From Pseudobutyrivibrio sp. (GTDB taxonomy: Bacteria; Bacillota_A; Clostridia; Lachnospirales; Lachnospiraceae): a stretch of DNA of 12,698 nt. The position numbers and the translations under genes are program-made. Shown here piece after piece: positions 1-7,296 of the stretch (its first letter is position 1; the number at the start of each line of letters is the position of its first letter). A model generated the notes under the pieces. That model had not been told where the DNA came from. It did no database searches and was given only the letters and a program-made list of their open reading frames with translations. The stretch spans positions 1 to 12,698 of the forward strand of contig JAILNO010000172.1 of the NCBI GenBank assembly GCA_024691465.1, read 5' to 3'.

Positions 1-621
1 GAGATGACCTTTAGAGCTACTGGTATGGCTACTACTGCCGATGGTCGAAGCCTGGAGTTCAATTATGGGTTTGCTATGTCTGAATCATTTCACCAGGAGT
101 TTAAGTCTTTTTCATCAGAGTATATTAACTATGTAGATCCACTGGTGGTTAATCTTAATGACAGTCCTGCTAAGCTGTCAGATCAGACTTTTTATTTTGA
201 TCTGGATGGGGATGGCAATAAGGAAGAGATTAATCAACTATCGGTGGGACATGGCTTTTTAGCTCTCGATAGAAATGAGGATGGTGAAATTAATGATGGA
301 GGAGAGCTATTTGGAGCTAGAACAAATGATGGATTCAGGGAACTGCAGCTGTTCGACGAGGACGGTAACGGTTGGATTGATGAGGAAGATAGCATATTCC
401 AGAAGCTAAGAATATGGGCTATGAATGATAGTGGGGAGATGGAATTATACACTCTAAAGCAGGCTGATGTGGGGGCTATATACTTAGGCAGAGTGGATAC
501 CCAGTTCATAGATTACGATGAAGCCCATCAGGTCAGAGGGGCTATGAGACAGACAGGAATCTTCCTACATGAGTCAGACGGACACGCTTCAAGTGTTCAA
601 CACATTGATTTTGCAACCTAA
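1..621 (+). CDS. C-terminal part of a protein with Asp-rich calcium-loop-like repeats (partial, left edge)
   Basis: The reading frame is open to the first base, so this is the C-terminal end of a longer protein; the ATG at 4 has no ribosome binding site before it. Counting from that Met, three acidic loops are seen: DLDGDG (66-71), DRNEDGEINDGGE (89-101) and DEDGNGWIDEED (118-129). Between them lie the phrases GFLALD and GELFG, then an LRIW segment. This string is typical of the C-terminal module found in RTX-like and other large secreted bacterial proteins, and the loops resemble dockerin or EF-hand calcium sites. Calcium binding is therefore inferred. No signal peptide can be judged because the N-terminus is missing. 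The last codons overlap the promoter of the next operon, and no terminator is seen after the stop. The function is unknown; a toxin role is not supported. Confidence 0.75.
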   Translation, partial: EMTFRATGMATTADGRSLEFNYGFAMSESFHQEFKSFSSEYINYVDPLVVNLNDSPAKLSDQTFYFDLDGDGNKEEINQLSVGHGFLALDRNEDGEINDGGELFGARTNDGFRELQLFDEDGNGWIDEEDSIFQKLRIWAMNDSGEMELYTLKQADVGAIYLGRVDTQFIDYDEAHQVRGAMRQTGIFLHESDGHASSVQHIDFAT

Positions 622-633
622 GATAATTATAAT
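605..633 (+). promoter_or_regulatory. Sigma-A-type promoter of the sensor/regulator operon
   Basis: TTGATT (605-610) is followed by exactly 17 bases and then a perfect TATAAT (628-633). The predicted start of transcription is near 640, about 25 bases before the ATG at 665. The -35 lies inside the last codons of the upstream gene. The match suggests constitutive basal expression of the sensor genes, as expected for a two-component system. It has been read from sequence only. Confidence 0.65.
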
Positions 634-664
634 TAATGCATCAAGTATGGGCGGTTATAATGTT

Positions 665-1711
665 ATGAGGTTTTTTAGGGGCAAATCTAAATTAAAGAGC
701 AACAGTGCACTAGCTATTGCAGCAGGGTGTACTGTTGTTTTTATGTTTATAGCTACAATTGTCAGCATAGTTCTATACAATAAGCGTATGTCAGAGGCGG
801 AGGAGCTGCTGGTTGAATCCACATACAACCAGTATGATTCCTATGTGGTTATGATTGCCTCAGATAATGATTCTGACTTCTGGAGTCAGCTATATGAGTC
901 TGCCAAGGCATATGGGGCTGACCATGGCGTATATGTGGACCTGCTTTCAGAGGGGATGAATGAGTCCTACAGCAAGCAGGAGATTATCGAGATGGCCATT
1001 GAGACTGACTGTGATGCCATCTTCGTGGAGGGTGATGATTCTATAGAGACTGCTGATGTCCTGGCTAAGGCCAGCAAGGCAGGCATACCTGTATTTACTC
1101 TTATAGATGATGTGGCCGTGGACAATCGTGTGAGTTACATCGGTCCTAACAGTTATTCTATGGCTACTCTATATGCCAATTCCCTACTAGATAATATAGT
1201 TAAGCAGAAGAGCGTCATGATACTGGGTGGAGATACTATAGACGCGACCTATGCTAATAACTTCGTCAATAATATCCAGACTGCACTGGCAGGTACGGAG
1301 GTTCCTGGAGGCAGCCTGGAGTTCGAGACTAAGATAGTGGAGAGTCACGATGCCTTCGCAACTGAGGAGTACATCCAGAATCTCTTCAAGGAGAATGACT
1401 TGGCACCTATAGTCATCTGCTTAGACGAGGATTCTACGTCATCTTTTTACAAGGCCATGATTGACTATAATCAGGTAGGTAGTATCCTGCTGTTCGGCAG
1501 TAGCAATACAGATTCCATACTTACAGGAATCAAGCAGAGAGTTATTAAGAGCACCATCTATGTGGATGCTGCCAGTATAGGAGAGGCAGCCACCGAGGCC
1601 TTCATCGAGTACAGAGACACAGGATATGTGTCTGACTATATTAGCGTGGAAGCTAAGATGATCGATGAGAGCAATGTGGATGAGATGATTAAGGAGGTGG
1701 CTAATGACTAA
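665..1711 (+). CDS. Membrane-anchored sugar-binding-protein-like sensor (XylFII-type)
   Basis: A 348-residue protein with a basic N-terminus, one transmembrane helix (about 15-37) and an extracellular periplasmic-binding-protein type I domain (about 58-345). It has no credible lipobox: Cys22 sits only six or seven hydrophobic residues into the helix, so the helix most likely stays as an anchor. Fold landmarks are the first strand and DFW (71-73), the DAIFVEG strand (117-123), GIPVFTLID (140-148) and DEDSTS (254-259). Residues that hold sugar in ChvE and XylF (YDR, GQDAD) are replaced here by LIDD and GSSNTD, so the ligand may differ or binding may be weak. The start was set at 665 because the operon promoter and a weak GGGCGG (649-654) precede it; the in-frame ATG at 647 is an alternative. 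It overlaps the kinase gene by 8 bases. By analogy with XylFII-LytS of Clostridium beijerinckii it probably acts as a ligand receptor for the kinase, not as a transport protein. Confidence 0.8.
   Translation: MRFFRGKSKLKSNSALAIAAGCTVVFMFIATIVSIVLYNKRMSEAEELLVESTYNQYDSYVVMIASDNDSDFWSQLYESAKAYGADHGVYVDLLSEGMNESYSKQEIIEMAIETDCDAIFVEGDDSIETADVLAKASKAGIPVFTLIDDVAVDNRVSYIGPNSYSMATLYANSLLDNIVKQKSVMILGGDTIDATYANNFVNNIQTALAGTEVPGGSLEFETKIVESHDAFATEEYIQNLFKENDLAPIVICLDEDSTSSFYKAMIDYNQVGSILLFGSSNTDSILTGIKQRVIKSTIYVDAASIGEAATEAFIEYRDTGYVSDYISVEAKMIDESNVDEMIKEVAND
1691..1706 (+). promoter_or_regulatory. Strong internal ribosome binding site for the kinase gene
   Basis: AAGGAGGTGG (1691-1700) lies inside the end of the sensor gene, 3 bases before the kinase ATG at 1704. 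The kinase start overlaps the sensor's stop (1709-1711). This arrangement implies translational coupling, giving matched amounts of anchored receptor and kinase, as expected for a complex. Confidence 0.7.
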
Positions 1712-3197
1712 GACTAAGTTCAAGTCCATCTCCCTCAGGAAGAAGATGATACTCTATTTCTGTATTCCTACCATCCTCCTGTTGCTGGTTAATATGATTC
1801 TATACATGGGCACTACCAGGATGCTCAATTCCCTGGATGCCATCTACGATAGTAACAACTCCCTCAATGCCTTAAGTGTAGGCCTGGGAGAGCTTCAGGA
1901 TGCCACTGAGGGTTATCTCAATACTAAGACCAGTGATGCCCTGGAGGCTTACTATATCAGTGAGCAGGAATACGCTGATATGATTCAGAATCTGGATGAT
2001 AATAAGGATGATAATGAGAGCCGAGTCATGGAGCGCAATATCAAGCACATGTCGGTTAATTATATAGAGCTTACCAGTCTGGCAGTGGAGTGTAAGCGTG
2101 GTGGTAATGTGGAGAAATACAAGAGTGCATACGAGGAAGCCACTAGGACCTATGGATATATCGATGCCAGCATCATACGCCTGAACAATAGGCAGTTCGT
2201 CAATAACTCTAAGTCATATGGAGCTATGATGACAGCTCTTCAGACTCTGGAGCGACTGAATATCGTCACTCTTATAATCATCGGCTTTGCCAATGTGTTG
2301 TTCGTAGTACTCATAGCATCCACAATTACAGATCCGCTTATTAAGCTGGCTTCTACAGCCAATAGCGTGTCTTCGGGAGATTTCAATGTACCTATCCTTC
2401 CAGTGAAAAATAACGATGAAGTCGGGGTTGTGACTAAGGCCTTCAATAAGATGGTGGTATCCTTAAGAGATTACATTTCCAAGCTGACTGAGTCCATGGA
2501 AGTGGAGAGGAAGCTCAGAGAGAATGAGCTGATTATGGAGAACCACATCAAGGATGCTGAGCTTAAGTACCTACAGTCTCAGATTAATCCTCACTTCCTG
2601 TTCAACACCCTCAATGCAGGAGCGCAGCTTGCCATGATGGAGGGGGCTGACCGCACTAGCAATTATATCCAGCGAGTGGCTGACTTCTTCAGATATAATA
2701 TGAAGAAGAATAAGGATGTGGTGACCCTTAGGGAAGAGATACAGCTGGTGGATATATATATCTACATCATCAATGTCAGATTCGCAGGGGAGATTCAGTT
2801 TACTAAGGAGATAGATGATAGCCTGCTTCAGGTTAGGATACCGAGCATGATTCTCCAGCCTATAGTTGAGAACAGTATTAACTATGGCCTTAGGAATATA
2901 GATTGGGCTAAGAAGATTAAGCTTAGTGTATATGAGTTGGGAGATTACATATGCGTAAGCATCAAGGATAATGGTATAGGTATGGCCCAGGCCACCATAG
3001 ATGAGGTCCTTAATGGAAGCTATAAGAGTGATCCTAAGAAGGCAGACTCTAATGGAGTGGGTCTTAATAACTGCATAGAGAGACTTAATATCTTCTATGA
3101 AAGAGATGATGTGCTTGATATCATATCAGAGGGAGCTGATAAGGGCACAGAGACTATACTATATCTTCCTAAGGATGATAATACAGATAAGGAATAG
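1704..3197 (+). CDS. Sensor histidine kinase, YesM/LytS type
   Basis: A 497-residue membrane kinase. Order: transmembrane helix 1 (about 15-35), an extracellular region of about 150 mostly helical residues, transmembrane helix 2 (about 186-207), HAMP linker (about 208-262), a coiled stretch, then the His_kinase domain with the phospho-acceptor His297 in the INPHFLFNTL motif. The ATPase domain follows: N-box near Asn390, DNGIGM (422-427) and GVGLNN (451-456). All catalytic motifs are intact. This family phosphorylates YesN-type AraC regulators, and the regulator gene starts 7 bases downstream. The extracellular region carries no recognised ligand domain, which fits sensing through the neighbouring anchored binding protein. 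The signal is likely a sugar, but which one cannot be read from sequence. Confidence 0.95.
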   Translation: MTKTKFKSISLRKKMILYFCIPTILLLLVNMILYMGTTRMLNSLDAIYDSNNSLNALSVGLGELQDATEGYLNTKTSDALEAYYISEQEYADMIQNLDDNKDDNESRVMERNIKHMSVNYIELTSLAVECKRGGNVEKYKSAYEEATRTYGYIDASIIRLNNRQFVNNSKSYGAMMTALQTLERLNIVTLIIIGFANVLFVVLIASTITDPLIKLASTANSVSSGDFNVPILPVKNNDEVGVVTKAFNKMVVSLRDYISKLTESMEVERKLRENELIMENHIKDAELKYLQSQINPHFLFNTLNAGAQLAMMEGADRTSNYIQRVADFFRYNMKKNKDVVTLREEIQLVDIYIYIINVRFAGEIQFTKEIDDSLLQVRIPSMILQPIVENSINYGLRNIDWAKKIKLSVYELGDYICVSIKDNGIGMAQATIDEVLNGSYKSDPKKADSNGVGLNNCIERLNIFYERDDVLDIISEGADKGTETILYLPKDDNTDKE

Positions 3198-3204
3198 GGT
3201 TTTT

Positions 3205-4797
3205 ATGTACAAGATAATGCTAGCAGATGATGAGGGAATAGTTATTGATTCTCTCAAGTTCATAATAGAAAAGGAATACGGTAGCCAGTGCGAGATTAGG
3301 ACAGCCAAGACGGGCCGACAGGTAATAGAGCTGGCGGAGGAGTTTCAGCCAGACATCGCTTTTATGGATATCCAGATGCCAGGTATCAATGGTATCGAGG
3401 CCATGCGAGAGATTCGCAAGACTAATAGTCATGTGGTATTCATAGTGATGACAGCCTATGATAAGTTCGACTATGCTAAGGAAGCTATATCCTTAGGTGT
3501 ACTAGACTACCTTAACAAGCCTGTCAGCAGAGAGGCTATACTTGATATATTATCTAAGGCCATGGGTCAGATTGATGGAGAGCGCAAGAAGCGCAGTAAC
3601 GATCTGCAGGTTAGAGAGAAGCTTGAGACTGTAGTTCCTATTATAGAGAACGGTCTCATCCAAGATCTATTATTCAAGGAATATTTCAAGGAAGATATCG
3701 ACAACTATAAGACATTGCTAGGCATAGATTCCGAGTATGGATATATGGCCTGCATGGTCTTCGGCCGTGAGCTGGTGGGCAACTACATGACAGGTGCCGT
3801 AGCGGTTTCCATCCAGGCTCAGAAGGCATATAGAGAGATTCACACCATTACTGAGGACTATATCAAGGGTATCATGGGAGCTGTTATGTCCAACAAGATT
3901 CCTATTCTGATTCCTACGGACAGTGACACTCTCTCATATAATGAGCGTAATCAGGTGGTGGAGAGCGCCAGGGCACTGTGTCGCAAGCTCTCAGATAGAT
4001 TTGATATGGATTTCAGAATCGGCTTCGGTTCTGTTAAGCCTCTTGAGAGGATGGCTGAATCATACGAGGAGGGTAATTCAGTACTGATTTCCACTACTAG
4101 TCATGTGGCTCACGTGGATGATATGCCTGTGGCATGTCAGTATGAGGATAATTATCCTATGGACTTAGAGAAGAGACTCTTCGATGAGATATCTCTTGGC
4201 AATGTGAATGAATCTGTGGCAGTGGCCCAGACCTTCTTCGAGTGGATGGAAGAGACCTATGCCAATGATCATGACAGCATCAGACTTAAGTGCTTAGAGT
4301 TCGTCCTATGGGCAGAGCATCTAGCCTATGAGAAGACTGGTCGTATGTATGAGTTCAAGAGTAGGGCTAATTACCTGTCAGTACTCTTAAGTCTCAATGG
4401 CTTGACTGAGCTTAAGTTCTGGTTCATTGACAAGATTAAGGAATCTGCCATGTGGGTATCTAACAAGCAGGAAGAGCAGTCCATGAGTGCAGTGAACAAG
4501 GCTAAGCAATATATAGATGAGAATTATATGAAAGAACTTACTTTAGATGATGTATCTAGAGTAGTTAATATAAGCTCCTACTATTTCTCTAAAGTATTCA
4601 AGGAAGAGACGGGGGAAAACTTCATTGATTACCTGACAAAGTTACGAATAGAGGCAGCTAAGAAGCTCCTTAAGACTACTAACAAGTCTATGAAGGAGAT
4701 ATCTGCGGAGGTGGGATATCCAGATCCTAATTACTTCTCTAGGAACTTCAAGAAGTATACAGGCAAGACACCTACCGATTACGCCAAGTGTAATTAA
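3205..4797 (+). CDS. AraC-family response regulator, YesN type
   Basis: A 530-residue cytoplasmic transcription regulator. The receiver domain (about 1-120) has acidic Asp9/Asp10, phospho-acceptor Asp55 in FMDIQMPG, Thr83 and Lys105, so it is fully equipped. A central region of about 300 residues of unclear fold follows, typical of long YesN proteins. The C-terminus (about 429-530) holds two helix-turn-helix units of the AraC class, ending in the classic GYPDPNYFSRNFKKYTG signature. The ATG at 3205 was chosen because it starts directly with the receiver strand (YKIMLADDE) and follows the kinase stop by 7 bases with AAGGA (3189-3193) upstream; an earlier in-frame ATG at 3097 would add 36 unrelated residues inside the kinase gene. 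It most likely activates the ChvE-type importer downstream, and perhaps polysaccharide-degrading genes elsewhere. Confidence 0.95.
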   Translation: MYKIMLADDEGIVIDSLKFIIEKEYGSQCEIRTAKTGRQVIELAEEFQPDIAFMDIQMPGINGIEAMREIRKTNSHVVFIVMTAYDKFDYAKEAISLGVLDYLNKPVSREAILDILSKAMGQIDGERKKRSNDLQVREKLETVVPIIENGLIQDLLFKEYFKEDIDNYKTLLGIDSEYGYMACMVFGRELVGNYMTGAVAVSIQAQKAYREIHTITEDYIKGIMGAVMSNKIPILIPTDSDTLSYNERNQVVESARALCRKLSDRFDMDFRIGFGSVKPLERMAESYEEGNSVLISTTSHVAHVDDMPVACQYEDNYPMDLEKRLFDEISLGNVNESVAVAQTFFEWMEETYANDHDSIRLKCLEFVLWAEHLAYEKTGRMYEFKSRANYLSVLLSLNGLTELKFWFIDKIKESAMWVSNKQEEQSMSAVNKAKQYIDENYMKELTLDDVSRVVNISSYYFSKVFKEETGENFIDYLTKLRIEAAKKLLKTTNKSMKEISAEVGYPDPNYFSRNFKKYTGKTPTDYAKCN

Positions 4798-4821
4798 TAA
4801 CTATATTGGAGAGGGACACAG

Positions 4822-5853
4822 ATGAAAAAGATTACTAGGGTCCTGGCACTTGCTCTGACCCTTATGATGATGACCACTGGATGTGGCGGGACACATGCAT
4901 TAGAGGAGGAAGCTGACAGTGCCACCAAGGATCAGCTTGAGATAGGAATATGTTTCGATTCTTTTGTAATTGAGAGATGGGAGAGGGATCGAGATGTGTT
5001 CGTAGATACAGCTACATCATTAGGGGCTACTGTCAATGTTCAGAATGCTAATGGAGAAGTGGATAAGCAGATAGAGCAGATTGAGTATCTCATAGATAAG
5101 GGGGTAGATTGCCTAGTAATCATCCCTGTAGATGGCGAAGCTCTTACAGATGTGGTTATATCCGCTAAAAAGGAAGGGATACCTGTTGTTTGTTACGATA
5201 GAATTATACCTAAGTGCAATACAGACTTATATATATCTTTCGACAATCACATGGTTGGACAGATGTTAGGTGAGGCCTTGGTTAATCAAGGAGTCAATAG
5301 TGTGGTCATGATCTGTGGACCACTTACAGATGGCAATGTGCCTATGGTCAACTCAGGATTCTATGAGGTCATGGAAGAGCATGATGTGGATATTTTGGAT
5401 GAGTACAACTGTGAGGGGTGGAAAGCAGAGCTGGGCGGAGCCTATGTCTATGACAATATGGATGTAATCAGCCAGGCTGATGCAATCATGTGTGGCAATG
5501 ATGATGTGGCCACTTCAGTTATCAGGGCTCTGGCAGTTAGCCAGTTGGCTGGAACCAAGCCGGTGGTAGGACAGGATGCAGATCTTCCTGCTTGCCAACA
5601 TATTGTTGAGGGTACACAGCTTATGACAGTATATAAGCCTGTGGATAAACTAGCAGAGCAGGCAGCTACTTTTTCAGTGAAGCTTGCTAAAGGAGAGAAG
5701 CTTACTGTAGATACACTCATAGATGATGGTATCAATCAGATTCCATATGTGGCAGTCGAGCCAGTGGCAGTGGATGCTAATAACATGGATGAAATCATTA
5801 TAGATAGCGGGTTCCACACGAGAGAAGACGTATATATGAACGTAACAGAATAG
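4822..5853 (+). CDS. XylF-like D-xylose/sugar-binding lipoprotein
   Basis: A 343-residue lipoprotein: a basic start, a hydrophobic stretch and a lipobox ending in Cys21 (TTGC). The mature part is a type I periplasmic binding protein close to E. coli XylF in its motif order: ERW (51-53), DRD (56-58), YDR (125-127), ISFDN (138-142), GNDD (225-228), GQDAD (250-254) and MTVYKP (268-273). All of these are retained, so binding of xylose or a similar pentose/aldose is likely. The site GGAGAGGG (4808-4815) supports the ATG. The gene is co-directional with the kinase and regulator (24 bases after the regulator stop) and is cut off from the importer by a strong terminator. It might deliver sugar to the importer, hand ligand to the anchored sensor, or both. 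No permease or ATPase of its own is in the window. Confidence 0.88.
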   Translation: MKKITRVLALALTLMMMTTGCGGTHALEEEADSATKDQLEIGICFDSFVIERWERDRDVFVDTATSLGATVNVQNANGEVDKQIEQIEYLIDKGVDCLVIIPVDGEALTDVVISAKKEGIPVVCYDRIIPKCNTDLYISFDNHMVGQMLGEALVNQGVNSVVMICGPLTDGNVPMVNSGFYEVMEEHDVDILDEYNCEGWKAELGGAYVYDNMDVISQADAIMCGNDDVATSVIRALAVSQLAGTKPVVGQDADLPACQHIVEGTQLMTVYKPVDKLAEQAATFSVKLAKGEKLTVDTLIDDGINQIPYVAVEPVAVDANNMDEIIIDSGFHTREDVYMNVTE

Positions 5854-5870
5854 CAAATAATTGTAGTTTT

Positions 5871-5911
5871 AAAATAGGTTTAGCACAAAAATGTGCTAGA
5901 CCTATTTTTTT
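5871..5911 (+). terminator. Strong rho-independent terminator after the XylF-like gene
   Basis: Arms 5871-5887 and 5892-5908 form a 17-pair stem with a single G-U pair and an AAAA loop, followed by a T run to 5911. The A-rich left flank could let it work on the other strand too. It ends the regulatory operon and separates it from chvE. Confidence 0.92.
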
Positions 5912-5939
5912 ATCCTAAATAATCTTCACAAAAATGTGC
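5884..5939 (+). repeat. 13-base direct repeat CACAAAAATGTGC upstream of the chvE promoter
   Basis: CACAAAAATGTGC occurs at 5884-5896, inside the terminator tip, and again at 5927-5939, outside it. The two copies are offset by 43 bases, about four helical turns. Each copy holds a small dyad (CACA-AAAA-TGTG). In addition AGAAA occurs at 5940-5944 and 5960-5964, 20 bases apart, a spacing close to that of AraC-type half-sites. These are candidate regulator sites; chance in AT-rich DNA cannot be excluded. Confidence 0.4.
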
Positions 5940-5982
5940 AGAAAGTGACAACCATTTTAAGAAACATTAATGGTAATTTATC

Positions 5983-5988
5983 TATAGT
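5983..5988 (+). promoter_or_regulatory. Probable -10 element of the chvE promoter, activator-dependent type
   Basis: TATAGT at 5983-5988 would start transcription near 5995, about 30 bases before chvE. At 16-18 bases upstream there is no -35 resembling TTGACA (AGAAAC at 5960-5965). A good -10 with a missing -35 is typical of promoters needing an activator, here plausibly the YesN-type regulator. Confidence 0.45.
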
Positions 5989-6024
5989 AACAAACATACC
6001 TAAAGGAAAGGGAGGTTTTTAAGA

Positions 6025-7164
6025 ATGAAGAGAAAGTTATTAAGTGTTCTTATGACAGGTGCTCTTGCAGCTTCAATGTTCGTTGGATGTGGCACAAGCA
6101 CAGAGACAACAGACACATCTGCTGGTGGGGACACAGCAGCAACAGAGACAACAGAGGAAGCTGGCGGTACAACTACAGCAGCTACTGGAACCAAGGTTGG
6201 TGTTTCAATGCCAACAAAGGATCTCCAGAGATGGAATCAGGATGGTGCTAACATGCAGTCAGAGCTTGAGGCAGCTGGCTATGAAGTAGATCTTCAGTAT
6301 GCATCTAACGATCCACAGACTCAGGTTTCTCAGGTTGAGAACATGATCAACTCAGGTTGTAACGTACTTGTAGTTGCAGCTATCGAAGCTTCTTCACTTG
6401 GTGAGGCAATGGATATGGCTGCAGAGGCTAACATTCCTGTTATCGCTTATGACCGCTTAATTATGAACACAGATGCTGTTTCATACTACGCTACATTCGA
6501 TAACTACAAGGTTGGTACTGTTCAGGGTGAGTACATCGAGGAGCAGCTTGACCTTGCAAACGCTACAGAGACATTCACAATGGAAATCACAGCTGGTGAT
6601 CCTGGTGATAACAATGCTGGTTTCTTCTATCAGGGCGCTATGGATGTTCTTCAGCCATACATTGACAACGGAACAATCGAAGTTAAGTCTGGTCAGGTAG
6701 AGTTCTCAGAGGTTGCTACAGCACAGTGGGCTACAGAGACAGCTCAGTCACGTATGGAGAATATCCTTTCTTCTTACTATGCTGATGGAACAAACCTTGA
6801 TATCTGCCTCTGCTCAAATGACTCTACAGCACTTGGTGTTGAGAACGCACTTGCAGCAAACTACAATGGCGACTATCCAATCGTAACAGGTCAGGATTGT
6901 GATATTGAGAACACAAAGAACATGATCGCTGGAAAGCAGTCTATGTCAGTATTCAAGGATACACGTACACTTGCTTCACAGGTTGTTAAGATGGTAGGTC
7001 AGATCCTTAATGGTGAGACAGTTGATGTAAACGATACAGAGACATATGACAATGGTAACGGAGTTGTTCCTTCATACCTTTGCGATCCTGTATTCGCAGA
7101 TGCAGACAACTACAAGGAAATCCTTATTGATTCTGGTTACTACACAGAGGATCAGTTAAAGTAA
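6025..7164 (+). CDS. chvE: ChvE-like multiple-monosaccharide-binding lipoprotein
   Basis: A 379-residue lipoprotein: signal peptide with lipid-bearing Cys22 (FVGC), a Thr/Glu/Ala/Gly-rich linker (about 24-55) that spaces the domain from the membrane, then a type I periplasmic binding protein. It follows Agrobacterium ChvE closely: SMPTK (61-65), RW (69-70), AYDRLI (141-146), YYATFDN (154-160), DNN (195-197), GQD (289-291), VFKDT (309-313) and a GYYTEDQL end. ChvE proteins bind several aldoses (glucose, galactose, arabinose, xylose), so the ligand range may be broad. A strong AAAGGGAGGT (6007-6016) precedes the ATG by 8 bases. I saw no ATA isoleucine codon in the gene, whereas the kinase gene uses many; with the strong ribosome site this suggests very high expression. 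It is the main receptor for the importer encoded directly downstream. Confidence 0.93.
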   Translation: MKRKLLSVLMTGALAASMFVGCGTSTETTDTSAGGDTAATETTEEAGGTTTAATGTKVGVSMPTKDLQRWNQDGANMQSELEAAGYEVDLQYASNDPQTQVSQVENMINSGCNVLVVAAIEASSLGEAMDMAAEANIPVIAYDRLIMNTDAVSYYATFDNYKVGTVQGEYIEEQLDLANATETFTMEITAGDPGDNNAGFFYQGAMDVLQPYIDNGTIEVKSGQVEFSEVATAQWATETAQSRMENILSSYYADGTNLDICLCSNDSTALGVENALAANYNGDYPIVTGQDCDIENTKNMIAGKQSMSVFKDTRTLASQVVKMVGQILNGETVDVNDTETYDNGNGVVPSYLCDPVFADADNYKEILIDSGYYTEDQLK

Positions 7165-7198
7165 TTTCCTGATAGTTTAGGATTTTAATAAGAACTGT

Positions 7199-7226
7199 AT
7201 AGGGCGAGCATAGCTCGCCCTATTTT
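7199..7226 (+). terminator. Intra-operon terminator/attenuator after chvE
   Basis: A perfect 11-pair, GC-rich stem (arms 7199-7209 and 7213-7223) with an ATA loop and a short T tract (7223-7226). No clear promoter is seen between it and the ATPase gene, so the importer genes are probably expressed by partial read-through. This is a common way to make more binding protein than membrane transporter; the hairpin would also protect the chvE transcript's 3' end. Confidence 0.88.
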
Positions 7227-7249
7227 AAAGAGAATGTTTTAAAGAGAAT
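7223..7249 (+). repeat. Two tandem copies of TTTTAAAGAGAAT
   Basis: TTTTAAAGAGAAT is found at 7223-7235 and 7237-7249, a perfect 13-base repeat with a period of 14. The first copy supplies the T tract of the chvE terminator. It looks like a small local duplication; no regulatory role is evident. Confidence 0.75.
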
Positions 7250-7277
7250 AAATTATTGTTCTTTAAGTAATAAAAAG

Positions 7278-7296
7278 AAGGAGGGAGACTTAATTG
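7278..7296 (+). promoter_or_regulatory. Ribosome binding site selecting a TTG start
   Basis: AAGGAGGGAG (7278-7287) is a near-perfect site, 6 bases from TTG at 7294. No ATG lies at a usable distance, so the rare start codon is likely real and may reduce ATPase synthesis relative to the lipoprotein. Confidence 0.75.

Noticed and set aside
1..621. Calling the left-edge fragment an RTX toxin
   Set aside because: Only the calcium-loop module is visible; no nonapeptide RTX repeats, pore-forming or enzymatic domain is present in the window.
665..740. Lipobox-like AAGC in the anchored sensor
   Set aside because: The hydrophobic stretch before Cys22 is too short and the helix continues past it, so a signal anchor fits better than a lipoprotein signal.
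3097..3204. Longer N-terminus for the response regulator
   Set aside because: It would overlap the kinase gene by about 100 bases and add residues unlike any receiver domain; the ATG at 3205 begins the canonical receiver strand.
6059..6289. Gln-rich open frame on the + strand inside chvE
   Set aside because: It is a frame-shifted reading of the repetitive linker and N-terminal region of chvE; no ribosome site and no domain.
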